From Carettochelys insculpta (taxonomy: Eukaryota; Chordata; Testudines; Carettochelyidae): a stretch of 64,000 bases of DNA. The notes beneath the pieces were generated by a model, which had not been told where the DNA came from, ran no database searches, and saw only the letters and a list, made by a program, of their open reading frames with translations. This document shows positions 34,501 through 42,688 of this stretch, in pieces; positions within the stretch are counted from its first letter, which is position 1, and each line of letters begins with the position of its first letter. The position numbers and the translations under genes are program-made. Location of the stretch: positions 80,834,298-80,898,297 of the forward strand of contig NC_134138.1 of assembly GCF_033958435.1 (NCBI RefSeq), in the 5' to 3' direction.

Positions 34501-36963
34501 GGCATGGGTGCTGAGATCATCTGGGTCTCTCCCAACCCAATGAATTCTTTGCCATTACAGGGGCTTCAGGCACTGATAGAGTCATACTGGCAGAGGTTCA
34601 CCTGCGCTGCTACAGCACTTCAGTGAACATGGTGCTATACCTTCAAGAAAATTTCTCCTGCTGGCAATAAATCCACTCCCTTTGGAGGCAGGAGTCTCTC
34701 ACATGGGCATAGCAAGATTTATGCCGGGGTAGACCTGCACAGCACAGAAGTATGGATTGTTTACACCCCTGAGCAATGTTGTTATACCAGTGAAAGTTTA
34801 TAGTGCAGACCCGGCCTAACTAAAGTATTTGGTGTTAATATCTAAAGCATGCGGGCAAAATGTAATGGCTTATGATATACAGGAGCTTGGACAGAATGAT
34901 TCAACAGTCCTTGCTGGCCTTAAACCCTATGAAACAATGAATTTGGAACAATTACAGTATTATTCAGCACAGGATATCCAGATCTCTGTTTCATAAGCAA
35001 ATTCAAATTTAAACTAGATTACCTGAAATATTAAGACCCTAAATCTTCTCCCCAGACCTGCAACCTCCATTACCCCCCCACACCCAGGGAACAGACTTAT
35101 TTAAATGGAAGTACTGCTCAAATTCAAGGTAGTAGATAGAAATAAGGGGATTTTGAACTTCCCAGGGTCCTTTCAAAAAGGACGCCCATCTAGACGAGCC
35201 ACGTAGGAGCAAACCACTGCAATTTCGAAAAGCCACAGCTGGCAGCATGCTAATGAGGCGCTGAGTATGCATTTCAGCGCCTCATTAGTAATCTTCAAAA
35301 TGGCCATTTGCATGGCCATTTCGAAGATTTGTGCTAGTGTAGACACAGTTATAAAGATATATATGTATAAAAAATGGCTCTTTGCACTCCATCCACAAGG
35401 CTTTTAGTCCCTACCTGGTTGGCCACCCCTGTACTGAGTCACAGCCCATAGTTTGAAAACCACTGCACTGTACTAGTGATCTTCAGTTGCTACCTACCTT
35501 CAGAGTTAGAACAGACTTTTCATGTTGGGAGTAAAGGGGAAAAAGCGAAGAGAGTAAAGCAAAAACCAAAACTCTGGTATGGAAGGTCATCTGTACATCT
35601 TTGTTTTCCACTTGGTCCCCAAAACACATGCACATAACAGCACATTCCAGGTGAACAAAACTCTTGCCCTTGCTCTTGGAATAGCATCCCTGTTACTGTG
35701 TGTTAGGTGTGCAAGTACACAGGGCTGAAATGTAAGGCCTACCTGCTAAGGCCACGCTGGATTAGAGAGGTTCAACTTGTATCCCAGTAGAAATCACATC
35801 AGTGCCAAAACAGGGAAAATATACTCTAGCTACGCCTTCCCAATATTATCCTGTAAATACTTCAAAAATTACCTTAGCCCTCTTAGCCACAACCAAAGAA
35901 AGAGGCTGGAAAGATCAAGAATTATATTAAAATTTTAGAACGGACAGTTATAACTGGGAAATTCTTTTTCAAGGTTTTTATTTCTTGATGATAGACAATC
36001 CAACTGGTTGGCTGATGAGCACTGCAGCTTTCTAGACTCATACATGGGAACAGTCAGAGCTTTTACACAGAGGAAGACGTTATAAGACACATTTACTGTA
36101 ATGGGGAAAGCACTAATCTGTGTATCTACATGGTGGGGAGGAAGAGACTGCATGCTTTTTGGAAGTAATTATTAAATAAGTCCAAAAAGAACATCTAGTT
36201 GAAGTTGAACCTTCATTTTCAGGCAAAATTATGTTACTCTTAGCTACGCCAAAGGATAACTAGTCGGGTTTGTTTGGTTTTTTTCTTAAATGACCTGCCA
36301 AGTCTATAAACACCTGTTGGCACTTAATTTTAAGCCTATGCTGAGACATCACTTGAAAGTAAAGTTAAAGTTAAGCATGTGCGTGTTTGCCCAAGTAAGT
36401 CATCTGTTAGTGATCACACCAGGCACAGAACTCAGGAGGCTAAAGCTACAAGCTCGCTTGTAAGACCCCTCTATTAGTATTCAAACCGTAAGCATGGGCA
36501 CTCCAGCTGCCTAAGAGATACCAACAATAGCCAGGGATCACTTCTGCCCACTAAAGGCACACATGCTGCAAGCCTCACAGCCCTTAACATAGTAATAACC
36601 AGCTCTACAAGGGACACCAGCATCTTTATCCCAGAACTGCAGAGGGGAAACCGAGGGGAGTGTATACTTTGTCGGTGAGAAAGTCAAAGAGCAGGCAGCG
36701 TTCTCCCTTCCTCCGCAAGAAGGTCCCCGCTGGGCAGCCCGCACAATTTATCTCCCCTGCACGTTTAAGAGTTATGTTTCTCCAGCTCCTACTGTGCTAG
36801 GGGCCCGCTGCGAAACCACCCAATAACGGCAGGGAACCAGACACCGTGACAGACGCTGTAGGAACGGACGCTGACTGGGGTTTGGCACCGACTCCGCCCT
36901 CACTCCCCCACCCAACGTAGCCCCCGGCCCGCGTTCACACGCCGGTACCTTCCTACGGGACAT
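13427..36963 (-). CDS. SPIDR: SPIDR (scaffold protein involved in DNA repair), 5' part: coding exons 1-5
   Basis: SPIDR (KIAA0146) is a nuclear scaffold known to bridge BLM helicase, RAD51 and FIGNL1 in homologous recombination. Five coding exons on the minus strand join in phase: 15, 156, 79, 186 and 167 nt, 201 codons in total. Introns are about 12.3, 2.8, 3.0 and 4.9 kb. Short matches to the human N-terminus, as I remember it, fall in the right order: KRxW..EC.SFP, AWxRCGxGFQxTS, WSSSGSDLSD, QFIDWE and ELPK. Every junction has GT donor and AG acceptor. The start codon is in a CpG island, as expected for a housekeeping repair gene. This is the acidic, Ser-rich N-terminal region; downstream domains lie outside the window. 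I found no exon 6 between 1 and 13426. The gene assignment rests on remembered human sequence, but order, phase and several motifs agree. Confidence 0.88.
13640..14120. other. SPIDR intron 4, no feature seen
   Basis: AT-rich, no recognised repeat. Also nothing convincing at 16160-16800 and 17340-18480 in the same intron. Confidence 0.55.
14130..14300. mobile_element. MITE remnant
   Basis: GGTACATCTACATTGTAGCT, GGGAGACAGACATGCTAACT and GTGATAGCACTGGCTAGC follow each other as in a common GTCTACATTGCAGCTAG-type element. The right side runs into C-rich DNA (14390-14590) without a gene. Confidence 0.45.
14816..15121. mobile_element. Harbinger-like MITE, 306 bp
   Basis: Inverted ends are GGCTGTGTCTACACTTGGC and, in complement, the same bases followed by TAAAATTTCG. 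The interior is palindromic with AATGAGGCACTGAAATGAAT-type sequence on both arms. A clear target duplication is not visible (CTT against TCT). Confidence 0.75.
15247..16152. mobile_element. Older inverted-repeat element interrupted by a younger MITE
   Basis: The left part runs to about 15408 (..GACCTAACGGTATCTACATT..AACTATGACACTC). The right part resumes at 16081 (GAGTGAATATTTCACACCCC..) and ends near CAAGACCAGACC. The pieces form one palindromic repeat once the inner element is set aside. The left boundary is approximate. Confidence 0.5.
15409..16080. mobile_element. Harbinger-like MITE, 672 bp, inserted in an older element
   Basis: Ends are GGCTATGTCTACACGTGCA and the complement of AGCTGCGTCTACACGTGCA. 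The target duplication AAG is present on both sides (15406-15408 and 16081-16083). The inside has further GTCTACACG copies and short palindromes built from TTCGACGTT/AACGTCGAA (15890-16060). It is CpG-rich, which suggests youth or low decay. No gene. Confidence 0.82.
16807..17332. mobile_element. Harbinger-like MITE split by a CR1 fragment
   Basis: The left end GGGCTTGTCTACACTA is followed by a 160-bp arm with AACTTCAAAGTTGCTAACTTC. After the CR1 piece (16968-17268) the other arm continues with CACAGGCCCTTCAAAGTACC. It resembles the element at 32804-33165. The right end is degraded. Confidence 0.6.
16968..17268 (+). mobile_element. CR1 LINE 3' end, young copy, 5'-truncated
   Basis: It starts CAGTCAACCTGTGGAACTCC, in the last part of the CR1 reading frame, and ends with CCATTCTTATGTTCTT, the CR1-type 3' tail. 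By eye it differs at about five sites over 300 bp from the copy ending at 50054, so both belong to one recently active subfamily. Confidence 0.85.
18485..18670 (-). CDS. SPIDR: SPIDR coding exon 4
   Basis: 186 nt. The acceptor is tttgatag and the donor is GAAG|gtgagt. It completes the Gly codon started in exon 3 and leaves one base for exon 5. It carries DLADIVWSSSGSDLSDDENK, a near match to the human SPIDR segment around WSSSGSDLSDEDK. After that motif it has roughly 25 more residues than I remember in human before the QFIDWE motif, rich in Ser, Lys and Asn. That suggests a lineage-specific insertion or exon extension. Confidence 0.88.
18890..19010 (+). repeat. MIR/CORE-SINE-like remnant
   Basis: CATTTACAGAAGGAAAAGAT, AGACTTGTCCAAGACCACAG and CCCTCCCCTGCTAATTATC follow the order of a MIR element core. 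Strongly diverged. Confidence 0.4.
19755..19888 (+). repeat. Interspersed repeat, family not named (copy 2)
   Basis: It contains GATTCTGATGAAGCCGGTC, CACAAAAGCTTGTGCTCC, TCTGTTAGTCTATAAGGTGC and CTAACACGGCTACCTCTC. It is the plus-strand counterpart of the repeat at 11855-11975. Confidence 0.6.
20361..20785 (+). mobile_element. Solo LTR (LTR retrotransposon or endogenous retrovirus)
   Basis: A 425-bp unit starts TGTAGGAGGG and ends GTTCACA, so it has TG...CA termini. It is flanked by the perfect 5-bp duplication CCAAG (20356-20360 and 20786-20790). A TATA-like GATATAAAGGG lies at about 20460. There is no internal coding region, so this is a solo LTR left by recombination between the two LTRs. 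It lies in SPIDR intron 3. The family is not known to me. Confidence 0.82.
21664..21742 (-). CDS. SPIDR: SPIDR coding exon 3
   Basis: 79 nt. The acceptor is catacag and the donor is CCAG|gtatat. It enters in phase 0 and ends one base into a codon. The peptide starts MSESFEEKSKVNKCLGLLL and corresponds to the weakly conserved human stretch with an EEK motif. I accepted it because phase demanded a 3n+1 exon between exons 2 and 4, and this one restores a Gly codon across the exon 3/4 junction. A hAT element ends up only about 110 bp upstream of its acceptor. Confidence 0.75.
21853..22821. mobile_element. Non-autonomous hAT element with 8-bp target duplication
   Basis: Ends are CAGGGTTCAGCAACC and, in complement, CAGGTGTCAGCAACG. 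The 8-bp flanks GCTTAGAA (21845-21852) and GCTTAGCA (22822-22829) differ at one base, diagnostic of hAT. The first two thirds are a GC-rich degenerate repeat (GGAGCCAGAGGCCC-like units); the last third is AT-rich with GGCACTTGGACTACCATACA. A 272-codon open frame across it is low-complexity, not a gene. It lies in SPIDR intron 2. Confidence 0.85.
23762..24010. mobile_element. hAT-type element, one recognisable end
   Basis: The right terminus TTGGGAAACACTG (complement CAGTGTTTCCCAA) follows a purine-rich tract and GGGTTCTGTGGCC. The left limit is a guess; the GC-rich part back to about 23400 may belong to it. Confidence 0.4.
24528..24683 (-). CDS. SPIDR: SPIDR coding exon 2
   Basis: 156 nt, 52 codons, phase 0 at both ends. 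The acceptor is a pyrimidine-rich tract ending ctttgtag and the donor is GAG|gtaaaa. The peptide contains RKRAWDAECTSFP at its start and AWRRCGDGFQSTS near its end. Both line up with the human SPIDR N-terminus in spacing and residues. The exon is surrounded by non-coding intron sequence with an old CR1 fragment 145 bp upstream. Confidence 0.87.
24829..25160 (+). mobile_element. Ancient CR1 LINE fragment
   Basis: Characteristic CR1 ORF2 C-terminal DNA is seen: GGATTCAGAAAAGAGCCAGG, CTCAACCTGTTTATCTCAAC, AACAAGTATTTGGTAATGGG and CTAGACAAATTCAGACTG in order. It contains many stops. Located just upstream of SPIDR exon 2. Confidence 0.75.
25165..26730. other. SPIDR intron 1, GC-rich low-complexity then unique-looking DNA
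   Basis: 25190-26060 is GC-rich with GGGGCAGGGG-type runs and CCCCAACC-type runs, without a supported gene. 26060-26730 shows nothing. 27180-28080 is also empty apart from short T-runs. Confidence 0.5.
26737..27171. mobile_element. Foldback MITE, 435 bp, almost entirely inverted repeat
   Basis: The two halves are complementary along nearly their whole length, about 215 bp each. They begin GGCCATGTCTACACTAGCC and end with the complement of GGCTACGTCTACACTAGCC. The target duplication TAT flanks both sides (26734-26736 and 27172-27174). It lies in SPIDR intron 1. Confidence 0.85.
28085..29595 (-). mobile_element. RTE-like non-LTR retrotransposon, 3' half, with C-terminal zinc finger
   Basis: Minus-strand pieces in order: LYMSVIDLTKAFDSVNH (motif A, near 29450), ILRLLHNNMTATVL and GVKQGCPI (motif B, near 29265), LQYADDNM (motif C), then YFGSYLSTRVDTEEEIQHHL and LLYAYETRTTYKCHLKALEQ. 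It ends with CRFCNNICGSRGGLVSHQWTH, here split in reading as a CX2CX12HX3H finger, just before a stop at 28140-28138. Several frameshifts make it a pseudocopy. Motif wording fits the RTE-like group I know from fish and reptile genomes; clade assignment is tentative. It lies in SPIDR intron 1. Confidence 0.75.
29600..32150. other. SPIDR intron 1, no gene seen
   Basis: Mostly AT-rich. A possible decayed MITE (CCCCATCTACACTAGG to AGGTCTACATACC) spans about 30015-30145. 35790-36880 and 34130-34640 likewise show no supported gene. Confidence 0.5.
32150..34120 (+). mobile_element. Ancient CR1 LINE with a MITE inserted
   Basis: Degraded reverse-transcriptase remnants read on the plus strand: LIFKKSWKTGG near 32410, then after the MITE at 32804-33165, YLNNIKYLLSKFAIDKYWE near 33250-33310 and LNYLAKWSQ. 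The tail near 34080 (GGTGGTCCCATCTGGCCTTC) matches the conserved CR1 3' region. Many stops, so it is an old copy. Confidence 0.7.
32804..33165. mobile_element. Harbinger-like foldback MITE inside an old CR1
   Basis: The left end is GGCTGTCTCTACACTT; the right end is AAGTGTAGCTGTTAGC, partly decayed. Arms share AATGAAGTGCTGCAGTGAAT and GGGCCACAGGAGATTACTAA-type sequence in inverted order. It interrupts an ancient CR1 whose coding remnant continues on both sides. Confidence 0.72.
34640..34822. mobile_element. MITE remnant
   Basis: The right end GTTTATAGTGCAGACCCGG resembles degraded GTGTAGAC-type termini. The interior has TTATGCCGGGGTAGACCTGC and TTGTTATACCAGTGAAAG. The left limit is uncertain. 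Confidence 0.35.
34860..34937 (+). mobile_element. CR1 3'-end fragment
   Basis: TATACAGGAGCTTGGACAGA, followed by a run ending TGGCCTTAAACCCTATGAA, matches the conserved 3' end of old CR1 copies. Short and degraded. Confidence 0.6.
35129..35349. mobile_element. Half copy of the 26737-type foldback MITE
   Basis: It carries GCATGCTAATGAGGCGCTGA, CATTTCAGCGCCTCATTAGT and ATGGCCATTTGCATGGCC, ending GCTAGTGTAGACACAG. This matches one arm and part of the centre of the 26737-27171 element; the other arm is missing. Confidence 0.7.
35757..35781. mobile_element. Terminal fragment of a pogo-like MITE
   Basis: GGATTAGAGAGGTTCAACTT matches the right terminus of the 47629-47954 element. Nothing else of the element is recognisable here. 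Confidence 0.5.
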
Positions 36964-37480
36964 GTCCCCCCCGCGCTGCCACAGCCGCTCCCTTGCCACG
37001 TGACAGGGAAACCCCGGAAGGGGGCGCACAGAGCCCGGACTCCACTCCCCGCTCAGAAGGCGTGGCCTACACCCATCCGGCCACGCCCCCTCCTTTCCAC
37101 TTTTGGCGCCGCGACACACCGGCTTCTGATTGGATAGGCGAGCTGAAATATGCGTGACGCAAGAGAGCCGGGGGGACATCAATCCGCTGCCCGCTAAGAG
37201 CCGAGAACGCGACTGTTCTTCCCTTAACCCCTTCGTGTGCGCATGCGTGCTGGCTCCGGGGCAGTTTGCGACATGGAGAGGTGGCTGTAGCTGCGCGGGG
37301 CCGCCGAGAGCTTGGCCCGGCAGCGGGGTGCGGGGGGCGTGAAAGGCGGGGGCCAGCCGCCAGCACAGCGTCACGTGCTGGGCGGGGTTTTGTGGGACGC
37401 GGGCTGCCCGGTTTCACACCCGGCGTGGCGCACTCCGAGTCCGCGCGCTGCCCTGGTTCTGGACAGGGCACGTCCTGCGA
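36880..37480 (-). promoter_or_regulatory. SPIDR: CpG-island promoter of SPIDR
   Basis: This is a GC- and CpG-dense stretch in otherwise AT-rich DNA, covering the start exon and about 500 bp upstream. By eye it has a TATA-less layout. It contains an NRF1-like site TGCGCATGCGT (37238-37248), an inverted CCAAT box (ATTGG, 37129-37133), an E2F-like TTTTGGCGCC (37101-37110), a CRE/ATF-like TGACGCAA (37155-37162), GC boxes (for example 37080-37092) and two CACGTG E-boxes (36997-37002 and 37372-37377). The CCAAT, E2F and NRF1 sites lie about 140-285 bp upstream of the start codon, a normal core-promoter distance. An E2F/NRF1 promoter suits a DNA-repair gene. Divergent transcription to the right is possible but no gene is visible there. 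Confidence 0.75.
36949..36963 (-). CDS. SPIDR: SPIDR coding exon 1 (start codon exon)
   Basis: The coding part is only five codons (MSRRK), ending AAG before the donor gtaccg, phase 0. A purine (G) at -3 of the ATG gives a usable start context. Joined to exon 2 it reads MSRRK-RKRAWDAEC, which resembles the basic human start of SPIDR (..SKRKRSWNTEC). The 5' UTR runs to higher coordinates inside the CpG island; its start cannot be fixed. The long minus-strand reading frame that continues past the donor is non-conserved GC-rich read-through. Confidence 0.8.
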
Positions 37481-37631
37481 GGGATCCCATACCAGCTAGT
37501 GACTGGCTGGTCAGTGACAACAAGGGGCGGTCCTGTAGCACCTGTGAGGCGCTGGCCTGGGTTTATTAGGACATAAGTTTTCAAGGGTAAACCCCCACTT
37601 TAGCTGAAGGGGAAGTGCGAGGGCAGGTATG

Positions 37632-40172
37632 CAGTAAACCTTCGTTGTAGGTGGCTTCGCATTAACGCGAGTTTCGCACAAGGTGAAGCTGCTGATCTCG
37701 CAGCCTGCATGGCTTCCCGCAACTGCAGGCAGCCAGGTAGGCTAAGAGCCCCTTCCCCTGCCTTCCGAGAGTGGCACCAGGCACCTCCCTGGGAAGGTAG
37801 GGGGAAGACTTTTAGCTGATAGAATCATATCCTAGAACAATAGAGCTGTAAGAGATCTAAAAAAGCCATTGAGTCCAGCCCCCTGCTCTAAGCAGGACTA
37901 AACCCATCAGATCAGCCCTGCCAGGGCTTTGTCCAGGCGAGACTTAAACACCTCCAGGGATGGAGACTCCACTACTTCCCTGAGTAGACCATTCCAATGC
38001 TTCACCACCCTCCTAGTGAAAAAGTTTTTCCTAATGTTCAACCTGGACCTTTCCAACCGCAACTTGAGACCATTGTTCCATGTTCTACCATCCGAGACCA
38101 CTGTGAACCGCCTCTTTGCAGCCTCCCTTCAGTAAGTTGAAGGCTGTTACAAGTCACCCCTCAGTCTTCTCTTCTGCAGACTAAACAGTCCCAATTCCCT
38201 CAACCTGTCTTCATAAGTCATATGCGCCAGCCCCCTAATTATTTTGATCGCCCTCCGCTGGACCCTCTCCAGCGTGTCCACATCCTTCCTATAGTTGGGG
38301 GCCCAGAACTGGACACAGTACTCCAGATGCGACCTCACTAAAGCCGAATAAAGAGGAACAATCACTTCTTTGGATCTACTGGCAACGCTCCTCTTGATGC
38401 AACCTAGTATGCTATTAGCTTTCTTGGCTACAACGGCACACTGTTGACTCATGTCCAGCTTCTCGTCCACTACAGCTCCCAGGTCCTTTTCTGCAAAACT
38501 ACTACCAACCCAGTTGGACCCCAGCCTGTAACAATGCTTGGGATTCTTCTGGCCCAAGTGCAGGACTCTGCACTTGTCCTTATTGAACCTCATCAGATTT
38601 CTTGCAGCCCAGTCTTCCAATTTGTCTTAAGTCAGTCTGGACCCTGTTGCTACCCTCCAGCATATCTACCGCTCCCCCTAGCTTAGTGTCATCCACAAAT
38701 TTGCTGAGGGTGCACTCCAACCCCTCATCCAGGTCATTGATAAATATGTTAAACAGAACAGGACCAGGAACCGAACCTTGGGGCACTCCACTAGAAACTG
38801 ACCACCATCCCAACATCGAGCCGTTGATCACTACCCGCTGGGCCTGACCTTGTAGCCAGCTGTCTATCCATCTTACCATCCATTTATCCAATCCACATTC
38901 CTTTAACTTGCCAACATGAATATTGTGGGAGACCGTATCAAAAGCTTTGCTAAAGTCAAGATAAATCACATCCATTGATTTTCCCCTATCCACAGAGCCA
39001 GTTCTCTCATCATAGAAACAAATCAGATTGGTCAGGCTTGACTTGCCCTTCATGAATCCATGCTGACTATTCCTGATCACTCTCCCCTCCTCAAAATGAC
39101 TTCCTTGAGGAGCCCCTCCATGATTTTTCCAGTGACTGATGTAAGACTGACCAGCCTATAGTTTCCTGAATCATTCTTCCCTTTTTTAAAGATGGGCACT
39201 ACATTTGCCTTTTTCCAATCATCCAGGATCTCTCCTGACCTCCACGACTTTTCAAAGATAACAGCCAAGGGCTCGTCAACAACATATTCCAACTCCCTCA
39301 GAACCCTAGGATGAATTCGATCCGGGCCCATTGATTTATGTACATTTAGCTTTTTTAGATAGCTCCTAACCTGTTCTTTCCCCACCAAAGGCTGTCCACC
39401 TTCATCCCACAATGCATCACTTATCGCATTAGTCCAGGAGCTGTCTTTGTCCGTGAAGACAGAAGCAAAGAAAGCATTAAGTACTTAAGCTTTCCATACA
39501 TCATTTGTCACTGGGTTACCTCCCTCATCCAGTAGGGGCCCCAGGCCCTCTCTGATCACCTTCTTCTTGGTAACATGCCTGTTGAAACTTTTCTTGTTAT
39601 CCTTCACATTCCTTGAGAGTCGCAATTCCAGTTGCGCTTTCGCCTTCCTGATAACTGCCCTACATTCTCGAGCTATATGTTTATACCCCTCCTTACACAT
39701 CTGTCCCAGTTTCCACTTTTTGTAAGCTCCCTAGCTGCCTTCCCTGCTGGCAGCCAGGTGAGCTAAAACCCACTTCCCAGAGCAGCGCAGCTAAACCCCC
39801 GCCAGCTCAACCTCCCCCAGTGGGGGGCGGGGGCGGCTCCAGCCACAGGACTGGGGCTTCCCTCCAACCCCCATGCCCCAACCCGCCTCAACAAGCCCAG
39901 ATGCCAACTCCCCTACTGGCCCCAGCTCACCCCTCCCACGTGCTCCAGTTCAACTTCTCCCTCTCCCAGCTCAACAGCCCCAGCTCAACCCCCACCCCCG
40001 CGCCCCGCACAGGGCTCTAGCTCGTTGCTGTGGGCACTCCTGGGCCAGAGCCCAGGGAAGCACCCGCTTGCCCCCTCCCAGGGCCCCAACCCATTCCCCA
40101 AGACCTCCCTGGCTTACATGAAATTCAAGGTACATGAGGTTGCATGGAAGCCAACCCTCGCATACCTTGAGG
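37632..40172. mobile_element. pogo/Tigger-like non-autonomous element interrupted by CR1
   Basis: The left end CAGTAAACCTTCGTTG and the right end CTTGAGGTAAAACTGT (complement ACAGTTTTACCTCAAG) look like weak inverted ends. The core outside the CR1 is C-rich with repeated CAGCTCAACCCC-type units (39870-40020). Boundaries are approximate. Confidence 0.4.
37822..39735 (-). mobile_element. CR1 LINE, about 1.9 kb of ORF2 and 3' end, frameshifted
   Basis: Read on the minus strand, pieces of the reverse transcriptase follow in order. They are [52 protein letters not shown] (motif A), [20 protein letters not shown] (motif B), [11 protein letters not shown] (motif C, FVDD) and [10 protein letters not shown]. 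These fall in four or five frames, so it is dead. The 3' end (left side) shows the CR1 end TCATATCCTAGAACAATAG in plus-strand form. It is 5'-truncated and sits within a pogo-like element upstream of SPIDR. Confidence 0.88.
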
Positions 40173-40174
40173 TA

Positions 40175-41060
40175 AAACTGTCTATGTATTAAAGGACTGG
40201 ACTCCTAGCAGAGTGGAGAGCTTGAACCAGACTCCTGGATGCCAGGACCAGCCATCTGGTGGGAGCCACCCACCAGCTGCTGAGACTCCTACTGGGCCAG
40301 TACCCTGACTTCCCTGATTCACTGGGGCCCTCATGCTTGTGGTGGGCCCCCTCCCGGGAGGCCCTGTCAGGGCTGGAGAGACTGGCCTGGGCCAGTTACC
40401 TGGGGGTCCCAGGTGAGCATGGTCCTGGAGTCCTGCCTGACACCCATGGTGCTGAGGCCTCCAACCGTCTGAGCCCATGGTACTGACCCCAGTAGACCAC
40501 CCCAATGATGTTGAGATGTCCAACTGCCCAGATCTCCCAAGGGCTACCTACCCAGAAGAGACCCACCAGCCTGGACCGGCGGACCAGGCTGATTGGTATC
40601 CAGCGCCAATGGAGGTTGAGATAGGAAGTGGCCTGGGGAATGTTCCCCTTGGTGTGTTGCAGCCTGGATCCCTGCTACCAAGCACAGGGTGAGAGCAATC
40701 ATTAGGGTCCCAGGCCAGGACACAGTGGAGTGGGAGGGCCTGCATCCCCCTACCCCACCTACCCAGAGAGGTAGCCCCTCGCCTCTCCCCAGCCACCCCG
40801 TTCTGGTGGCTAGCTGCATACCTGCTGCCCTGCCCTGCACTAAGGGCTGGACTTCTAAACTGTTTGCCTGCTGCCCCGCCCCAAACTGAGGGCTGGGCTT
40901 CCTAAGAGCAAGCCTGCCTCACGCTGCCCATTAAAGGGGACAAGGCCCCAGGGTTGGCTGGCATGGAGGGGGCCAGCTGTGGAGGCCTGCGCCACCTAAA
41001 GAGGGCAACTGCCATGGGCAAAGGATGCTACAGACACCCACTGTATGGGATTGTTTCCCT
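40175..41060. other. GC-rich unclassified segment, possibly LTR-like
   Basis: GC-rich DNA with two imperfect copies of a unit of about 50 bp containing CTGCCC..CACTAAGGGCTGGACTTC and CCGCCCC..AACTGAGGGCTGGGCTTC (40825-40915). Frames of 66-113 codons on both strands look like composition effects. No ends or duplication found. Confidence 0.35.
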
Positions 41061-41071
41061 TACAGTCCTGA

Positions 41072-41371
41072 TTAATAGCCAGTGAGAGACCTGTCCTCGG
41101 TGAAGGCTTTTTCCTTTCTATAGGTTTGGCCTTCACTACCTTCCCTGGCAACAAATTCCAAAAGGTAACTGAGCATCTGTTTGTTTTTAAATCTGCTGTC
41201 TTTTAATTTAATTATGTGATCCCTAGATCTTGGATTATGTGAAGAACTAAATGAGGGGTGAGCAAAGTGGGTCCCCTCGGGGTGTGTGAAATTTTGTAAG
41301 GGGGGCACGGCATGATCGGCTGCTGGGTCTCAAGCTTGTCCATCTCATTAAAAATATTGAAATGTGTTACT

Positions 41372-41416
<45 letters not shown>

Positions 41417-42000
41417 CATTTATACCTAGTAATAAAGTTTTATACATACATACACTTTCTTACGCCAAAAGGGGCCTTTTTTTTTTCTATGAATGTAACC
41501 AAAATTTCCATTTGGTTTGGATTACATTAGACAGGTTGCAACATCCTGCCAATTGCAGGGACAAAAAAGTAGAGCCCGCTGTAAAAAGTCTGCTTATCCC
41601 CAGGCTAAATACTACTTTCTTACTCATTTTCTGTCACACCATTCATGTTGTTATAGACCTCTTCTCTCCATCCTGAATCATCTCTTTTTTCCAAACTGAA
41701 CAGTTCCAGTCTTTTTAAATCTGTCCTCCCAGGGAAGCTTTTTCATAAAAATCATTCATTTGCCTGTACCTTTTCCATTTCTAATATTTTTCAATGCAGC
41801 TACCAGGCCTGCATATAATATTCAAGATGTAGGCATCCCTGCATTTACGTAGTGACATGTATTGTCTCTATCCCTTTTCTAACATTGTTAGCTCTTTTGA
41901 CTGTCACTGCATATTAAACAGATGTTTTCAGAAAACAATCCATTAAAACTCCAAGATCCTCCTTGACCCCATCAAGTGTTGATGCCTATGGTCAAAAGAA
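41072..42000 (-). mobile_element. Ancient CR1 LINE fragments, minus strand
   Basis: Minus-strand text resembles CR1 ORF2: SRDHIIKLKDSRFKNKQM near 41180-41240. A second block at 41640-42000 in complement carries the interrupted 'decreasing distance' CR1 region (for example AACTGAACAGTTCCAGTC and CAATGCAGCTACCAGGCC in plus form). A TA repeat and other DNA separate the blocks. Confidence 0.55.
41374..41414. repeat. (TA)n microsatellite
   Basis: A pure TA run of about 20 units; can extrude as a cruciform. Located between old CR1 fragments. Confidence 0.97.
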
Positions 42001-42058
42001 CATGAATGAAGGAGGTACCATCGCTAAGCACTGACATTCACAATGAGCTTTACTTATA

Positions 42059-42318
42059 GGCTGTGTCTACACTACAAAAATAACTTTGAAGTAAGCAACT
42101 TGAAAGTTGAGTGTCTACACACACCCTACTCTGAAGTTAAACTTCAAAGTACGGCACTATTCCATTCCTGGGAATGGAGTAAGGATTTCAAAGTGGGGCT
42201 TCCTAGTTCAAATTTAACTTTGAAGAGGAAAATGGGTGTAGACACTCTGCTGGCTACTTTGGTGTAGTATCTAACTTCGAGGTTAACTTCAGAGTTAGTT
42301 CCTAGTGTAGACACACCC
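42059..42318. mobile_element. Harbinger-type MITE (260 bp) abutting the second Harbinger
   Basis: It starts GGCTGTGTCTACACTAC and ends CTAGTGTAGACACACCC. It is flanked by ATA at 42056-42058 and 42319-42321. The right ATA is also the left duplication of the neighbouring Harbinger copy. It is non-coding and rich in TTTGAAGTTA-type repeats shared with the neighbour's ends. Confidence 0.75.
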
Positions 42319-42688
42319 ATAGACTGCATCTATGCTACAAACTTACTTCAAAGTAACCCGCAGAGCATCTACACACACTCTTCCTTACTTCGAAGTCACT
42401 ACCCTGGGAATGGAGTAGTGGCTTACTTCGAAGTTAAGTGTGTGTAGATGCTCTGCACTCCTTACTTTGAAGTAGGGAGTCCTCCAAGGAGGGCCCCTGC
42501 CAGAGGACAAAGACAGTCTGGCCAGCCCAGGCAGGCCTCTATGGTCCCTCCCAGCTGCCTTAAAGGAAGCAGCTCCCGGCAACTCCAGCCAGGAAGCTGA
42601 GAGTGTGCCACAAGCAGGGGCAGCAAGAGTTCTCCCTTGGACTGCCTCTGTGCGAAGCATCTGCCAGCCTCTGCACCTCCTACCCACC

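Noticed and set aside
36772..37374. 200-codon minus-strand frame in the CpG island
   Set aside because: Only its MSRRK part fits the SPIDR first exon; the rest is GC-driven read-through across the promoter and intron.
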